Below, piece after piece: positions 8,321 to 17,139 of a stretch of DNA of 64,000 nt. Under the pieces are notes generated by a model, which ran no database searches, was not told where the DNA came from, and was given only the letters and a program-made list of their open reading frames with translations. The stretch spans positions 3,720,001 to 3,784,000 of the forward strand of contig NZ_CP155796.1 in assembly GCF_039729195.1 (NCBI RefSeq), read 5' to 3'. The translations under genes and the position numbers were made by a program. This DNA is from Mycobacterium sp. DL (GTDB taxonomy: Bacteria; Actinomycetota; Actinomycetes; Mycobacteriales; Mycobacteriaceae). Positions within the stretch are counted from its first letter, which is position 1; each line of letters begins with the position of its first letter.

Positions 8321-9688
8321 ATGCTGACCGCCGCCCTCGGGATACTTGTCGGATTTGTTGTCGTTCTGGCGATCACCGCGCTGACCGGATATTTCGTCGC
8401 GCAGGAATTCGCGTACATGGCCGTGGACCGGTCCCGGCTGAAAGCACTTGCCGAGGCGGGTGACGCCCCGGCCGCCCGCGCCCTGACGGTCACCCGTCGC
8501 ACGTCGTTCATGCTCTCGGGGGCGCAACTCGGCATCACGGTCACCGGCCTGCTGGTCGGTTACGTGGCCGAACCGCTGATCGGGCAGGGCCTGCAGGTGC
8601 TGCTCGGCGGCGCAGGCATTCCGACCGCGGTCGCGGTGGCGTTCGGTGGTGTGGCCGCGATCGTCGTGTCCACGATCGTGCAGATGCTCTTCGGTGAACT
8701 GTTCCCGAAGAACCTGGCGATCGCCCGTCCCGAACCGCTGGCCCGCTGGCTGGCGTTCTCGACGACGCTCTACCTCAAACTGTTCGGCTGGCTGATCTGG
8801 CTTTTTGATCAATCCTCCAACCTGCTGCTGCGGGTCCTGCGGATCGAGCCGGTGCACGACGTCGAGCATTCCGCGACCCCGCGGGACCTCGAGCACATCG
8901 TCGCGGCCTCCCGCGAGGCCGGCGACATCCCGCAGGAACTCTCGGCGCTGCTCGACCGGATCCTGGACTTCCCCACCAGCAACGCCGAGCACGCGATGAT
9001 CCCGCGCTCCCGGGTCGATGTCCTCACCGCCGACGCGACCGTGGCCGACGTGCTGGACCGGATGGCCGTGGGCCACACCCGATACCCGGTCACCGGCCCG
9101 GATCACGACGAGATCGTCGGTGTCATCCATCTGCACGATCTGTTGGGTTCGGTGCCTTCGACCGACACCGCCGCGACGCGCTGCCGTCCCGCGGTGGTCG
9201 TGCCGGAGACCCTGCCTCTTCCGAACGTCGTGAAGACCCTCGCGGACGCGGACGAGGAGATGGCGATCGTCATCGACGAGTACGGCGGCTTCGCAGGAAT
9301 CGTGACGATCGAGGATCTGGCCGAGGAGGTCGTCGGTGAGATCGACGACGAGCACGACGCCGAGCACGAGGACGATGTCGTGCCCGACGGTGCGGGCTGG
9401 TTGCTCGCGGGCGACCTGCCCCTCGACGAGGCCGAACGCACTCTCGACCTGACCCTGCCGCCCGGTGACTACGAGACGGTGGCCGGAATGATCATCGCCC
9501 ACGGCGTCGGACTGCCCGAGGTCGGCGACACCGTGGAGATCGAACTCCCCTCCGACGTCGCCGATCTGGTCGCGGACGAACCGGCGCCGACGCGCCGGTT
9601 GATCGTGCAGGTGCGCTCGGTCGAGCGTCGCGTCCCGGCATCGGTGTTCGTCACCGTCGAGGTCGAGGAGGGCAGCGACGATGAATAG
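8321..9688 (+). CDS. CNNM/CorC-family membrane protein (DUF21 + CBS pair + CorC_HlyC)
   Basis: 455 residues. Four hydrophobic segments in the first 190 residues form the DUF21/CNNM membrane domain, starting GILVGFVVVLAITALTGYFV. A CBS pair occupies roughly residues 215-340 (IPRSRVDVLTADATVADVLD; DEYGGFAGIVTIEDLAEE), then an acidic linker and a C-terminal transporter-associated CorC_HlyC domain near residues 360-450. Relatives export or gate magnesium or other divalent cations; older annotation as hemolysin is misleading. The gene lies 107 bp after the chelatase and overlaps the next CNNM gene by 8 bases, a pair seen elsewhere in mycobacteria (Rv1842c/Rv1841c). No riboswitch is recognisable upstream. 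Confidence 0.85.
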   Translation: MLTAALGILVGFVVVLAITALTGYFVAQEFAYMAVDRSRLKALAEAGDAPAARALTVTRRTSFMLSGAQLGITVTGLLVGYVAEPLIGQGLQVLLGGAGIPTAVAVAFGGVAAIVVSTIVQMLFGELFPKNLAIARPEPLARWLAFSTTLYLKLFGWLIWLFDQSSNLLLRVLRIEPVHDVEHSATPRDLEHIVAASREAGDIPQELSALLDRILDFPTSNAEHAMIPRSRVDVLTADATVADVLDRMAVGHTRYPVTGPDHDEIVGVIHLHDLLGSVPSTDTAATRCRPAVVVPETLPLPNVVKTLADADEEMAIVIDEYGGFAGIVTIEDLAEEVVGEIDDEHDAEHEDDVVPDGAGWLLAGDLPLDEAERTLDLTLPPGDYETVAGMIIAHGVGLPEVGDTVEIELPSDVADLVADEPAPTRRLIVQVRSVERRVPASVFVTVEVEEGSDDE

Positions 9689-10679
9689 CCCCTGGACGAT
9701 CTTGTTGATCACCACGGTGCTCATCGGCTCGAGCGCGTTCTTCGTCGCCGTCGAGTTCGCGCTGATCGCAGCGCGACGCAGCCGCCTGGAGGACGCCGCG
9801 GCCACCAGCGCTTCCGCCCGGGCGGCGTTGCGCAGCGCGAGCGAATTGTCGCTGCTGTTGGCCGGAGCGCAGCTGGGCATCACCGCGTGCACGCTGCTTC
9901 TCGGTGCGATCACCAAACCCGCGGTGCACTACGCCATCACACCGTGGCTGGGCGGTCTGGGCGCCCCGTCCTGGGCGGCCGACGTCGGCGGCTTCATGCT
10001 CGCGCTGATGATCGTCACGTTCCTGCACCTGGTGATCGGTGAGATGGCCCCCAAGTCGTGGGCGATCGCCCACCCGGAACGCTCGGCGACGATGCTGGCA
10101 CTGCCGATGCGGGCGTTCATGTTCCTCACCCGGCCGCTGTTGCGTGCGCTCAACCACGCCGCCAACTGGTGCCTGCGCCAGGTCGGGGTGACTCCGGTGG
10201 ACGAACTGGCCGACAGCCAGGACCCGGACACGCTGCGTCAGCTCGTGGAGCATTCGGCCACGGTCGGCACGCTCGACGAGCGCTACCACGCCAATCTGAC
10301 CAGTGCGCTGGAACTGGAGGCGCTCACCGTCGGACAGCTCGCCCAGCGCGCCGCGGAGTACAGCTCCGTCGACGTCGAAGCGACACCGGCAGAGATTCAG
10401 GAGACCTCCGAGAGCACCGGCCACCTCCGGCTGCTGGTCCGTGACGGGCAGTCCGACGTGGGTGTCGTGCATGTCCGGGACAGTCTGTCGGCGTCGGGCA
10501 CGGCGCGCGAGCTGATGCGCCCGGTGCTGACCCTGCCCGAGGACACCCCGGTCTACGAGGCGCTGCGGCTGATGCGGGAGACGCGCAATCACCTGATCGT
10601 GGTCGACGGACCGTCGGGCCGCGGACTGTTGACGTTGACCGACCTGCTGCACCGGCTCCTGCCCGCGCCGGCCGCCTGA
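9681..10679 (+). CDS. CNNM-family membrane protein, second subunit
   Basis: 332 residues. Again a DUF21 membrane domain with about four hydrophobic segments (for example LLITTVLIGSSAFFVAVEFA at residues 8-27), followed by a shorter, divergent CBS region; the CorC_HlyC tail of its upstream partner is missing. The 8-base overlap with that partner implies one transcript and probably a hetero-oligomer. It ends 9 bp from the convergent cysA gene with no clear terminator between them. Predicted role: inner-membrane divalent cation efflux or homeostasis, inferred only from the family. Confidence 0.82.
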   Translation: MNSPWTILLITTVLIGSSAFFVAVEFALIAARRSRLEDAAATSASARAALRSASELSLLLAGAQLGITACTLLLGAITKPAVHYAITPWLGGLGAPSWAADVGGFMLALMIVTFLHLVIGEMAPKSWAIAHPERSATMLALPMRAFMFLTRPLLRALNHAANWCLRQVGVTPVDELADSQDPDTLRQLVEHSATVGTLDERYHANLTSALELEALTVGQLAQRAAEYSSVDVEATPAEIQETSESTGHLRLLVRDGQSDVGVVHVRDSLSASGTARELMRPVLTLPEDTPVYEALRLMRETRNHLIVVDGPSGRGLLTLTDLLHRLLPAPAA

Positions 10680-10688
10680 CGCCGGACG

Positions 10689-11744
10689 TCAGGACAGTGC
10701 GGGCGCCTCTGCAGCGCTGTCGGATGCGCTCTGCGTGGCGTCCTTCGGCAACGAAGGCACGCGGGTGGCCCGCACGTACACCGTGTCACCTTCCTTCAGG
10801 CCGAGGGCCTCGGCGTCACCGCGAGTGATCTGTGCCGCAAACGGCGTCTGGGTCGCCGCGTTGATGAGTTCCACCCGAACCTCGAAGCCCAGCACCACGA
10901 TTCGGTCGATCGTCGCCCTCGTCACGCCGGTGGCCTGAACTGAGGCGTCGGTCGAGGCGATGGCCATCTCGGGGTTGCGACCCACCCGGATGTCGTGCGG
11001 GCGCACCAGTACCCCGTTGAGCGACGACACGTGCCCGAGGAAGGACATGACAAACGCGTTCGCCGGTGCGTCGTATACCTCGCTGGGCGAACCGACCTGC
11101 TCGATCCGTCCCTTGTTCAGGACGGCGATGCGGTCGGACACGTCGAGCGCTTCGGACTGATCGTGGGTGACCAGAACCGTTGTGACGTGAACCTCGTCGT
11201 GCAACCGGCGCAGCCACGCCCGCAGATCCTCACGGACCTTGGCATCCAGGGCGCCAAAAGGCTCGTCGAGCAACAGGACTTCCGGGTCCACGGCCAGCGC
11301 CCGCGCCAGCGCCATCCGCTGCCGCTGCCCGCCGGAGAGCTGATTCGGGTACCGGGTCTGAAAGCCCGCCAGCCCCACCACTTCCAGCAGGTCGTCGACC
11401 CTCCTCTTGATCTCGGGCTTCGGCTTCTTCCTGATCTTGAGACCGAATGCGACATTGTCACGAACCGTGAGGTGCTTGAAGGCGGCGTAGTGCTGGAACA
11501 CGAAACCGATTCCGCGGCGCTGGGGCGGGATGTGCGTGACGTCGCGGCCGTTGATCACGACGGTTCCCGTGTCGGGGTTGTCGAGACCGGCGATCGCGCG
11601 GAGCAACGTCGACTTGCCCGAACCGCTGGGACCCAACAGCGACGTCAGCGAGCCTTTCGGCACCGTGAAGTCGACGTTGTCCAGTGCCGCGAAATCGCCG
11701 AAGTGTTTGTTCGCGCCCTTCACCTCGATCGCGTTCTCGGTCAT
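10689..11744 (-). CDS. cysA: Sulfate/thiosulfate ABC transporter ATP-binding protein
   Basis: 351 residues. Walker [10 protein letters not shown] at residues 38-46, signature [15 protein letters not shown], Walker [13 protein letters not shown] and the switch His in LVTHDQSEA are all intact. The C-terminal 110 residues form a TOBE-type regulatory domain usual for CysA. It powers uptake of sulfate or thiosulfate through the CysT-CysW channel. It is the last gene of subI-cysT-cysW-cysA, 18 bp after cysW, with a GGAGAAGCGATTTC ribosome-site region before its ATG. Equivalent to M. tuberculosis cysA1 (Rv2397c). Confidence 0.94.
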   Translation of the reverse strand: MTENAIEVKGANKHFGDFAALDNVDFTVPKGSLTSLLGPSGSGKSTLLRAIAGLDNPDTGTVVINGRDVTHIPPQRRGIGFVFQHYAAFKHLTVRDNVAFGLKIRKKPKPEIKRRVDDLLEVVGLAGFQTRYPNQLSGGQRQRMALARALAVDPEVLLLDEPFGALDAKVREDLRAWLRRLHDEVHVTTVLVTHDQSEALDVSDRIAVLNKGRIEQVGSPSEVYDAPANAFVMSFLGHVSSLNGVLVRPHDIRVGRNPEMAIASTDASVQATGVTRATIDRIVVLGFEVRVELINAATQTPFAAQITRGDAEALGLKEGDTVYVRATRVPSLPKDATQSASDSAAEAPALS

Positions 11745-11762
11745 GAAATCGCTTCTCCTTGG

Positions 11763-12581
11763 TCAGTCTTCGGTTCTGAGGCGCTTGCGTTGGGCATCGA
11801 AGACGATTTGAGCGATCAGGACTGTGATCGCGACGGCCATCAGAACCGTCGACACCGTGTAGGCACCGTACACATCGCCGCGGGTGTAGCGGTCGTGCAC
11901 CAGCAGGGTCATCGTCTGCGACTGTCCCGGCAGATTCGACGACACCACCAGGACCGCGCCGAACTCACCGAGTGTCCGGGCGACGGTGAGCACCACCCCG
12001 TAGGTGAGGCCCCACCGGATGGACGGGAGCGTGATACGCCAGAACGTCTGCCACGCATTGGCGCCCAGAGTGGACGATGCTTCCTCTTGGTCTGTGCCGA
12101 TCTCGTGGAGCACCGGCTCCACTTCCCGGATCACAAAGGGCAGCGTGACGAAGATGCTGGCCAGAACGATGCCCGGGAACCCGAAGATGATCGTCAGGCC
12201 CAGATCGTTCTGCACGAACCCGAACAGACCTGCGGTGCCCCACAGCGCGATCAGGGCCACACCGACAACCACCGGCGACACCGCGAACGGCAGGTCGATC
12301 GCGGCCTGCAGCGCGTTCTTTCCGCGAAAGTTCCTGCGCGCCAGCACCAGAGCGGTGGAGACACCGAACACCACGTTCAGTGGCACCACGATGGCCACCA
12401 CCAGCAACGACAGCTGCAGGGCGGACTGGGCGGCCGGGGTGGTGATCGACGCCCAGAACGCACCCAACCCCGGTGCGAACGTCTGCCACAGGATCGCACC
12501 GAGCGGGATGATGAGCAGCGCGACGATGTACAACGACGCAACGATCCGCAGGATCAGACGAGTCGGCAGGCTCAGGGTCAT
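11763..12581 (-). CDS. cysW: Sulfate ABC transporter permease CysW
   Basis: 272 residues with six predicted membrane segments (first at LRIVASLYIVALLIIPLGAI) and the cytoplasmic EAA loop typified by ARTLGEFGAVLVVSSNLPGQ, which docks on CysA. The stretch after it, TMTLLVHDRYTRGD, is typical of CysW rather than CysT. It begins 7 bp downstream of the cysT stop, without an obvious ribosome site, which suggests coupled translation. It forms a heterodimeric channel with CysT. Confidence 0.92.
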   Translation of the reverse strand: MTLSLPTRLILRIVASLYIVALLIIPLGAILWQTFAPGLGAFWASITTPAAQSALQLSLLVVAIVVPLNVVFGVSTALVLARRNFRGKNALQAAIDLPFAVSPVVVGVALIALWGTAGLFGFVQNDLGLTIIFGFPGIVLASIFVTLPFVIREVEPVLHEIGTDQEEASSTLGANAWQTFWRITLPSIRWGLTYGVVLTVARTLGEFGAVLVVSSNLPGQSQTMTLLVHDRYTRGDVYGAYTVSTVLMAVAITVLIAQIVFDAQRKRLRTED

Positions 12582-12588
12582 TGCGCGG

Positions 12589-13449
12589 TCATCGCGCTGC
12601 TGCCTCCCGTTTGGCGGCTCTGGCCCCGAAGTAGCGCAGCACGAACAGCACGACGAACGAGATCAGAAGCAACACAATGGAAATTGCCGCCGCTCCGGCA
12701 GGGTCATCGTTCTCGATGAGAGTTCTGATCCACTGCGAGGAGACCTCGGTCTCCCCCGGGATGGCGCCGCCGATCAGCACGATCGATCCGAACTCTCCGA
12801 TCGCCCGCGAGAACGCCAGGCCCGCACCCGACAGCAGTGCCGGCGCCAGTGCGGGCAGAACGACCTGGAGAAAGATCGTGAGATTGTTGGCGCCCAGCGA
12901 TGCCGCGGCCTCCTCCACGTCCCTGTCCAGTTCGAGCAGCACGGGCTGAACCGCCCGGACGACAAAGGGCAGTGTGACGAACGCCAATGCGACCCCGACC
13001 CCCAGCGCCGTGTACTCGATGCTGATACCCACTGGACTCGACGGGCCGTAGAGAGCGAGCAGCACCAGGCTGGCGACAATCGTGGGCAGCGCGAACGGCA
13101 GGTCGATGATTGCGTCGAGGACCCGCTTCAGAGGAAAGTCATCCCGCACCAGCACCCACGCGATGAGTAACCCGAACACCAGGTTCAGCACCGTCACGAT
13201 GATGGAGATCGTCAACGTGACCCTGAAGGAAGCGATCGCCGACGGTGAGGTCACCGCGGTCACGAACGCGTCCCAACCACCTTTGGCCGATATCCACACG
13301 ATGGCGGCCAACGGCAGCAGCACGATGATCGACAGCCACAGGACCGCGACACCCACCTGCACGGTCGCGCCATTGGGAGGCCGGGAACCCGGCGCATCCG
13401 TCGGTACGGGTCGACCGGCTTCGGGATCCGGTTCGATGACCGTGGTCAT
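12589..13449 (-). CDS. cysT: Sulfate ABC transporter permease CysT
   Basis: 286 residues with an N-terminal cytoplasmic stretch rich in Pro and acidic residues, then six membrane segments and the EAA-type loop SRAIGEFGSIVLIGGAIPGE that contacts CysA. The ATG at 13449 overlaps the subI stop (ATGA). The open frame continues further upstream inside subI, but that part is an out-of-frame shadow of the binding-protein gene. It partners with CysW in sulfate import. Confidence 0.92.
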   Translation of the reverse strand: MTTVIEPDPEAGRPVPTDAPGSRPPNGATVQVGVAVLWLSIIVLLPLAAIVWISAKGGWDAFVTAVTSPSAIASFRVTLTISIIVTVLNLVFGLLIAWVLVRDDFPLKRVLDAIIDLPFALPTIVASLVLLALYGPSSPVGISIEYTALGVGVALAFVTLPFVVRAVQPVLLELDRDVEEAAASLGANNLTIFLQVVLPALAPALLSGAGLAFSRAIGEFGSIVLIGGAIPGETEVSSQWIRTLIENDDPAGAAAISIVLLLISFVVLFVLRYFGARAAKREAAAR

Positions 13450-14468
13450 CCAGTGGCCTGCTTGTAGATCTTGGTGATCGTGCCGTTGTCCTTGTCGAAC
13501 AGAGCGGTGTCGACTGCAGCCCAGCCGCCCAGGTCGTCGATCGTCCAGAGCTTCTCCGGCGCGGGGAACTTGTCGGCGAACTCGGCGAGCACCGCGGGGT
13601 CGACCGGCCGGAAGTTGGCCTCCGCCCACAGCTTCTGCGCTTCGGGCGTGAACTGGAAGTTCACGAACTCGGTGGCCTTGTCCCGGTGCCGGCTCGTGTT
13701 CACCACCGCTGTCGGATTCTCGATCTTGAAGGTCTGCGGCGGGTTCACGTATTCCAGATCAAAATTCAACGCCTCGTTCTCGTAGGCCAGCAGGACGTCG
13801 CCGCTTCCTTGCCGGAACACGTCGGTGGCCTCCCGCCCGGAGCCGGGGCGAAGCTTGACGTGATCGGTGACCAACCTGTTCACGAACTCGATGCCGGCTT
13901 CTGGATCCTGTCCCCCGTTGCTGGCGTAGGCGTAGGGCGCCAACAGATTCCACTTTGCCGCCCCCGAGCTCAGCGGGCTGGGGGTGATGACCTCGACGCC
14001 GGGCTGCAGCAGGTCGTCCCAGTCCCGGATGTTCTTCGGATTACCCTCGCGCACAGCAAAACTCACGACCGATCCGAACGCAATCCCCTTGGTGGCTCCG
14101 GCGTTCCAGCCCTCGTCGACCTTGCCTGCCTCGACGAGTCGGGTGATGTCGGGTTCGACCGAGAAGTTCACGATGTCGGCGGGCTTACCCGATTCCACAC
14201 TGCGCGACTGGTCACCCGATGCTCCGTACGAACCCGTGACCTCCACGCCGGCACCCTCCTCGGTGGCGGCGAACGCCGGACCCACCTTGGCCCAGCCCGG
14301 CTCCGGTACCGCAAAGGCGACCAGCGTCAGCGTGGTCTCCGCATCAGACCCGCCGGTCTCGCCGACAACGTCGCTGGCACCGCCGGAGCAGCCTGCGAGC
14401 AGCGTCGCACTCAAAGCGATCGCACCGGCGGCGCGCCAGTGGCGTGATGTCGTCAGGACGTTCTTCAT
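13446..14468 (-). CDS. subI: Sulfate-binding lipoprotein
   Basis: 340 residues. A lipoprotein signal peptide ends at the lipobox LLAGC with Cys27 as the lipidated residue; the mature protein is a periplasmic-binding fold of the sulfate/thiosulfate class (sbp family), with PADIVNFSVEPD and the GKATEFVNF-like C-terminal region. It captures sulfate outside the membrane and hands it to CysT-CysW. The ATG at 14468 follows GGAAAGG at good spacing. Upstream in the leader lies a 33-codon polycysteine frame at 14597-14698, so expression is probably tied to cysteine supply. Equivalent to Rv2400c. Confidence 0.93.
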   Translation of the reverse strand: MKNVLTTSRHWRAAGAIALSATLLAGCSGGASDVVGETGGSDAETTLTLVAFAVPEPGWAKVGPAFAATEEGAGVEVTGSYGASGDQSRSVESGKPADIVNFSVEPDITRLVEAGKVDEGWNAGATKGIAFGSVVSFAVREGNPKNIRDWDDLLQPGVEVITPSPLSSGAAKWNLLAPYAYASNGGQDPEAGIEFVNRLVTDHVKLRPGSGREATDVFRQGSGDVLLAYENEALNFDLEYVNPPQTFKIENPTAVVNTSRHRDKATEFVNFQFTPEAQKLWAEANFRPVDPAVLAEFADKFPAPEKLWTIDDLGGWAAVDTALFDKDNGTITKIYKQATG

Positions 14469-14596
14469 GGATGACCTTTCCGTACGGATTCTGGAGGATG
14501 GAACATCCGTTACGGAAGGGCGGGGCAACCGAAAAGCCCACTGGAGGCAGCCAGACCACAGTTGTCCCCGACACCAGACCGCGAACGGATCAGGAG

Positions 14597-14698
14597 TCAG
14601 CGACAACAGCAGACGTGAACGACGGCAGCGACGACGCGAGAACCCACGGCAATGAGGGCCACGATGTGGCCGCTCTTGTTGCCGGTCGCCGTTTGCAT
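14597..14698 (-). CDS. Leaderless polycysteine leader peptide of the sulfate-uptake operon
   Basis: A 33-codon frame beginning ATG at 14698 and ending VHVCCCR then TGA, 128 bp before subI on the same strand. Three consecutive Cys codons sit next to the stop. A perfect TAnnnT element (TACGCT, 14706-14711) ends 7 bases before the ATG, so the transcript should begin at the start codon. M. smegmatis has a known cysteine-responsive leaderless frame upstream of subI, and this looks like the same device. Longer versions of this open frame exist upstream but lack support. Confidence 0.82.
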   Translation of the reverse strand: MQTATGNKSGHIVALIAVGSRVVAAVVHVCCCR

Positions 14699-14705
14699 GG
14701 CGGGA

Positions 14706-14711
14706 AGCGTA
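14706..14711 (-). promoter_or_regulatory. -10 element of leaderless subI-operon promoter
   Basis: TACGCT on the minus strand, followed by 7 bases (TCCCGCC) and the ATG at 14698. This spacing places transcription initiation at the A of the start codon of the polycysteine leader. Confidence 0.65.
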
Positions 14712-14754
14712 ACAGAGTTGCTGAGGACGGGCTGTACGCGGCTTGCCGGCCGTC

Positions 14755-14841
14755 TCAACGGGTGAACAGCCACATGACGATGACCAGCACGATCAGGGCG
14801 ACCAGCACCAACGTCACCCGCGAGCGAGGCAAACCGCTCAT
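14755..14841 (-). CDS. 28-residue single-pass membrane microprotein
   Basis: The sequence begins MSGLPRSRVT, continues with an uninterrupted hydrophobic helix of about 17 residues (LVLVALIVLVIVMWLF) and ends TR. The positive charges precede the helix, predicting the N-terminus inside the cell. Its ATG overlaps the stop of the 68-residue membrane protein gene (ATGA), the usual sign of translational coupling. It ends 57 bp before the start of the subI leader frame. A small conserved membrane protein is annotated at the matching place in M. tuberculosis (Rv2401A), so it is probably real; function unknown. Confidence 0.6.
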   Translation of the reverse strand: MSGLPRSRVTLVLVALIVLVIVMWLFTR

Positions 14842-15044
14842 CCGTCGCCTCCTTCGCCATCACCGTGGGTACGCCGGATTCGCTGGCGCAGCCGTATCCC
14901 GTTGCCCAATGCGCCGTCCAGCAGCACCGCAGTTCCGTACGCCAGAGCGAGCACCACCGGCATCACCACCAGGGTCTGGACGACGAACGGCAGCCCGGTC
15001 AGCCAGAGCTCGACCCCGTCCCACCAATTGAGGAAGCTGCCCAC
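14838..15044 (-). CDS. 68-residue membrane protein
   Basis: A GTG start at 15044 gives a protein with an aromatic N-terminus (NWWDGVELWLTGLPF) and a membrane helix around residues 20-42 (FVVQTLVVMPVVLALAYGTA), followed by a basic, then acidic-glycine tail (RLRQRIRRTHGDGEGGDG). It overlaps the 28-residue microprotein gene by 4 bases and lies back to back with the trehalase gene (85 bp apart). No known family is recognised. The pair may be partners in the membrane. Confidence 0.65.
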   Translation of the reverse strand: MGSFLNWWDGVELWLTGLPFVVQTLVVMPVVLALAYGTAVLLDGALGNGIRLRQRIRRTHGDGEGGDG

Positions 15045-15129
15045 CCGGCCAGACTAGGCGTCTGGCAACTGCTCGCCACATCGGGTGTTCCGGTAGACGA
15101 CGAGGTGCCCGGCAGTTGATGATGGGCCG

Positions 15130-17133
15130 ATGGTTCTGCAGCACACCGATGCCTCCGATGGTGCGTCTCTCGACACCGAGGCGACCTTCGCCGTGGTTTC
15201 CCCCCCGCCGTCCTACTCGGGCGGGTCGCTGCGCAACCCGTTCCCGCCGATCGCGGACTACGCCTTCCTGTCCGACTGCGAGACCACGTGCCTGATCTCC
15301 TCGGCCGGCTCGGTCGAATGGATGTGTGTGCCGCGACCCGACTCGCCCAGCGTGTTCGGGGCGATCCTGGACCGGGGTGCAGGCCACTTCCGGCTGGGCC
15401 CCTACGGGGTGTCGGTGCCCGCAGCGCGCCGCTACCTGCCGGGGAGCCTGATCCTGGAGACCACCTGGCAGACGCACACCGGCTGGTTGATCGTGCGTGA
15501 CGCGCTGGTGATGGGTCCGTGGCACGACCTCGAGGCCAGGTCGCGCACCCACCGCCGCACACCGATGGACTGGGACGCCGAGCACATTCTGCTGCGCACG
15601 GTGAGGTGTGTGAGCGGCACCGTCGAACTGGTGATGAACTGCGAGCCGTCGTTCGACTACCACCGCAACAGCGCCGGCTGGGAGTACTCCGCGCAGGCGT
15701 ACGGCGAGGCGATCGCACGGGCGAGCAAGAACCCGGATTCGCATCCGACCCTGCGGCTGACCACCAACCTGCGCATCGGACTGGAGGGCCGCGAGGCGCG
15801 GGCGCGGACACGGCTGAGCGAGGGCGACAACGTGTTCGTCGCGCTGAGCTGGTCCGGGCATCCCGCTCCGCAGACCTATGAAGAAGCCGCCGACAAGATG
15901 TGGAAGACCAGCGAGTCCTGGCGCCAGTGGATCAACGTCGGCGACTTCCCCGACCACCCGTGGCGGGCCTATCTGCAGCGCAGTGCGCTGACACTGAAGG
16001 GTCTGACCTACTCGCCGACGGGTGCGCTGCTGGCCGCGCCCACCACGTCGCTGCCGGAAACGCCTCAGGGCGAACGCAACTGGGACTACCGCTACGCCTG
16101 GGTGCGCGATTCCACCTTCGCGCTGTGGGGCCTCTACACCCTCGGCCTGGACCGTGAGGCCGATGACTTCTTCGCCTTCATCGCCGACGTCTCCGGGGCC
16201 AACAACGGCGAGCGGCACCCGCTGCAGGTGATGTACGGGGTCGGCGGCGAACGCAGCCTCGTCGAAGAGGAACTCGACCACCTCTCCGGCTACGACAACG
16301 CCCGCCCGGTGCGCATCGGCAACGGTGCCTACAACCAGATGCAGCACGACATCTGGGGCACCATGCTCGACTCGGTGTACCTGCACACCAAGTCCCGCGA
16401 ACAGATCCCCGAAACACTGTGGCCGGTGCTGAAGGAACAGGTCGAGGAGGCGATCAAACACTGGCGCGAACCCGACCGCGGCATATGGGAGGTCCGCGGC
16501 GAACCGCAGCACTTCACCTCCAGCAAGATCATGTGCTGGGTGGCACTCGACCGCGGCGCCAAACTCGCCGAACTGGAAGGTGAGAAGTCCTACGCCCAGC
16601 AGTGGCGCCAGACCGCCGAGACGATCAAAGCCGACATCCTCGAACACGGCGTCGATTCCCGAGGGGTGCTCACCCAGCGCTACGGCGACGACGCACTGGA
16701 CGCCTCACTGCTGCTGGCGGTGCTGACCCGCTTCCTGCCATCCGACGACCCCCGGATCCGCGCCACTGTGCTCGCCATCGCGGACGAACTCACCGAGGAA
16801 GGCCTGGTGCTGCGCTACCGCGTCGAGGAGACCGACGACGGCCTCTCCGGTGAGGAGGGCACCTTCACCATCTGCTCGTTCTGGCTGGTGTCGGCGCTGG
16901 TCGAGATCGGCGAGTTCCACCGCGCGAAGCACCTGTGCGAGCGGCTGCTGTCCTTCGCCAGCCCGCTGCACCTCTACGCCGAGGAGATCGAACCCCGCAC
17001 CGGCCGGCACCTGGGCAACTTCCCGCAGGCGTTCACCCACCTGGCACTGATCAACGCCGTCGTGCACGTCATCCGGGCCGAGGAGGAAGCCGATACCTCC
17101 GGCAACTTCCAACCCGCCAATGCACCGATGTAG
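15130..17133 (+). CDS. GH15-family trehalase
   Basis: 667 residues. An N-terminal beta-sandwich domain (about residues 35-260, starting PIADYAFLSDCETTCLISSAGS) is followed by an (alpha/alpha)6 barrel of glycoside hydrolase family 15. The barrel contains NWDYRYAWVRDS near residues 317-328, a substrate-site signature of the family. Mycobacterial orthologues (Rv2402 and its M. smegmatis counterpart) hydrolyse trehalose to glucose and need phosphate and magnesium, so this is a trehalase rather than a glucoamylase. Cytosolic: no signal peptide is visible. Downstream it converges on an LppR-like gene 6 bp away. Confidence 0.9.
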   Translation: MVLQHTDASDGASLDTEATFAVVSPPPSYSGGSLRNPFPPIADYAFLSDCETTCLISSAGSVEWMCVPRPDSPSVFGAILDRGAGHFRLGPYGVSVPAARRYLPGSLILETTWQTHTGWLIVRDALVMGPWHDLEARSRTHRRTPMDWDAEHILLRTVRCVSGTVELVMNCEPSFDYHRNSAGWEYSAQAYGEAIARASKNPDSHPTLRLTTNLRIGLEGREARARTRLSEGDNVFVALSWSGHPAPQTYEEAADKMWKTSESWRQWINVGDFPDHPWRAYLQRSALTLKGLTYSPTGALLAAPTTSLPETPQGERNWDYRYAWVRDSTFALWGLYTLGLDREADDFFAFIADVSGANNGERHPLQVMYGVGGERSLVEEELDHLSGYDNARPVRIGNGAYNQMQHDIWGTMLDSVYLHTKSREQIPETLWPVLKEQVEEAIKHWREPDRGIWEVRGEPQHFTSSKIMCWVALDRGAKLAELEGEKSYAQQWRQTAETIKADILEHGVDSRGVLTQRYGDDALDASLLLAVLTRFLPSDDPRIRATVLAIADELTEEGLVLRYRVEETDDGLSGEEGTFTICSFWLVSALVEIGEFHRAKHLCERLLSFASPLHLYAEEIEPRTGRHLGNFPQAFTHLALINAVVHVIRAEEEADTSGNFQPANAPM

Positions 17134-17139
17134 CGCCGG

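Noticed and set aside
10995..12719. 574-codon plus-strand frame across cysA and cysW
   Set aside because: Low-complexity Arg/Gln/His translation opposite genes with clear ABC transporter motifs.
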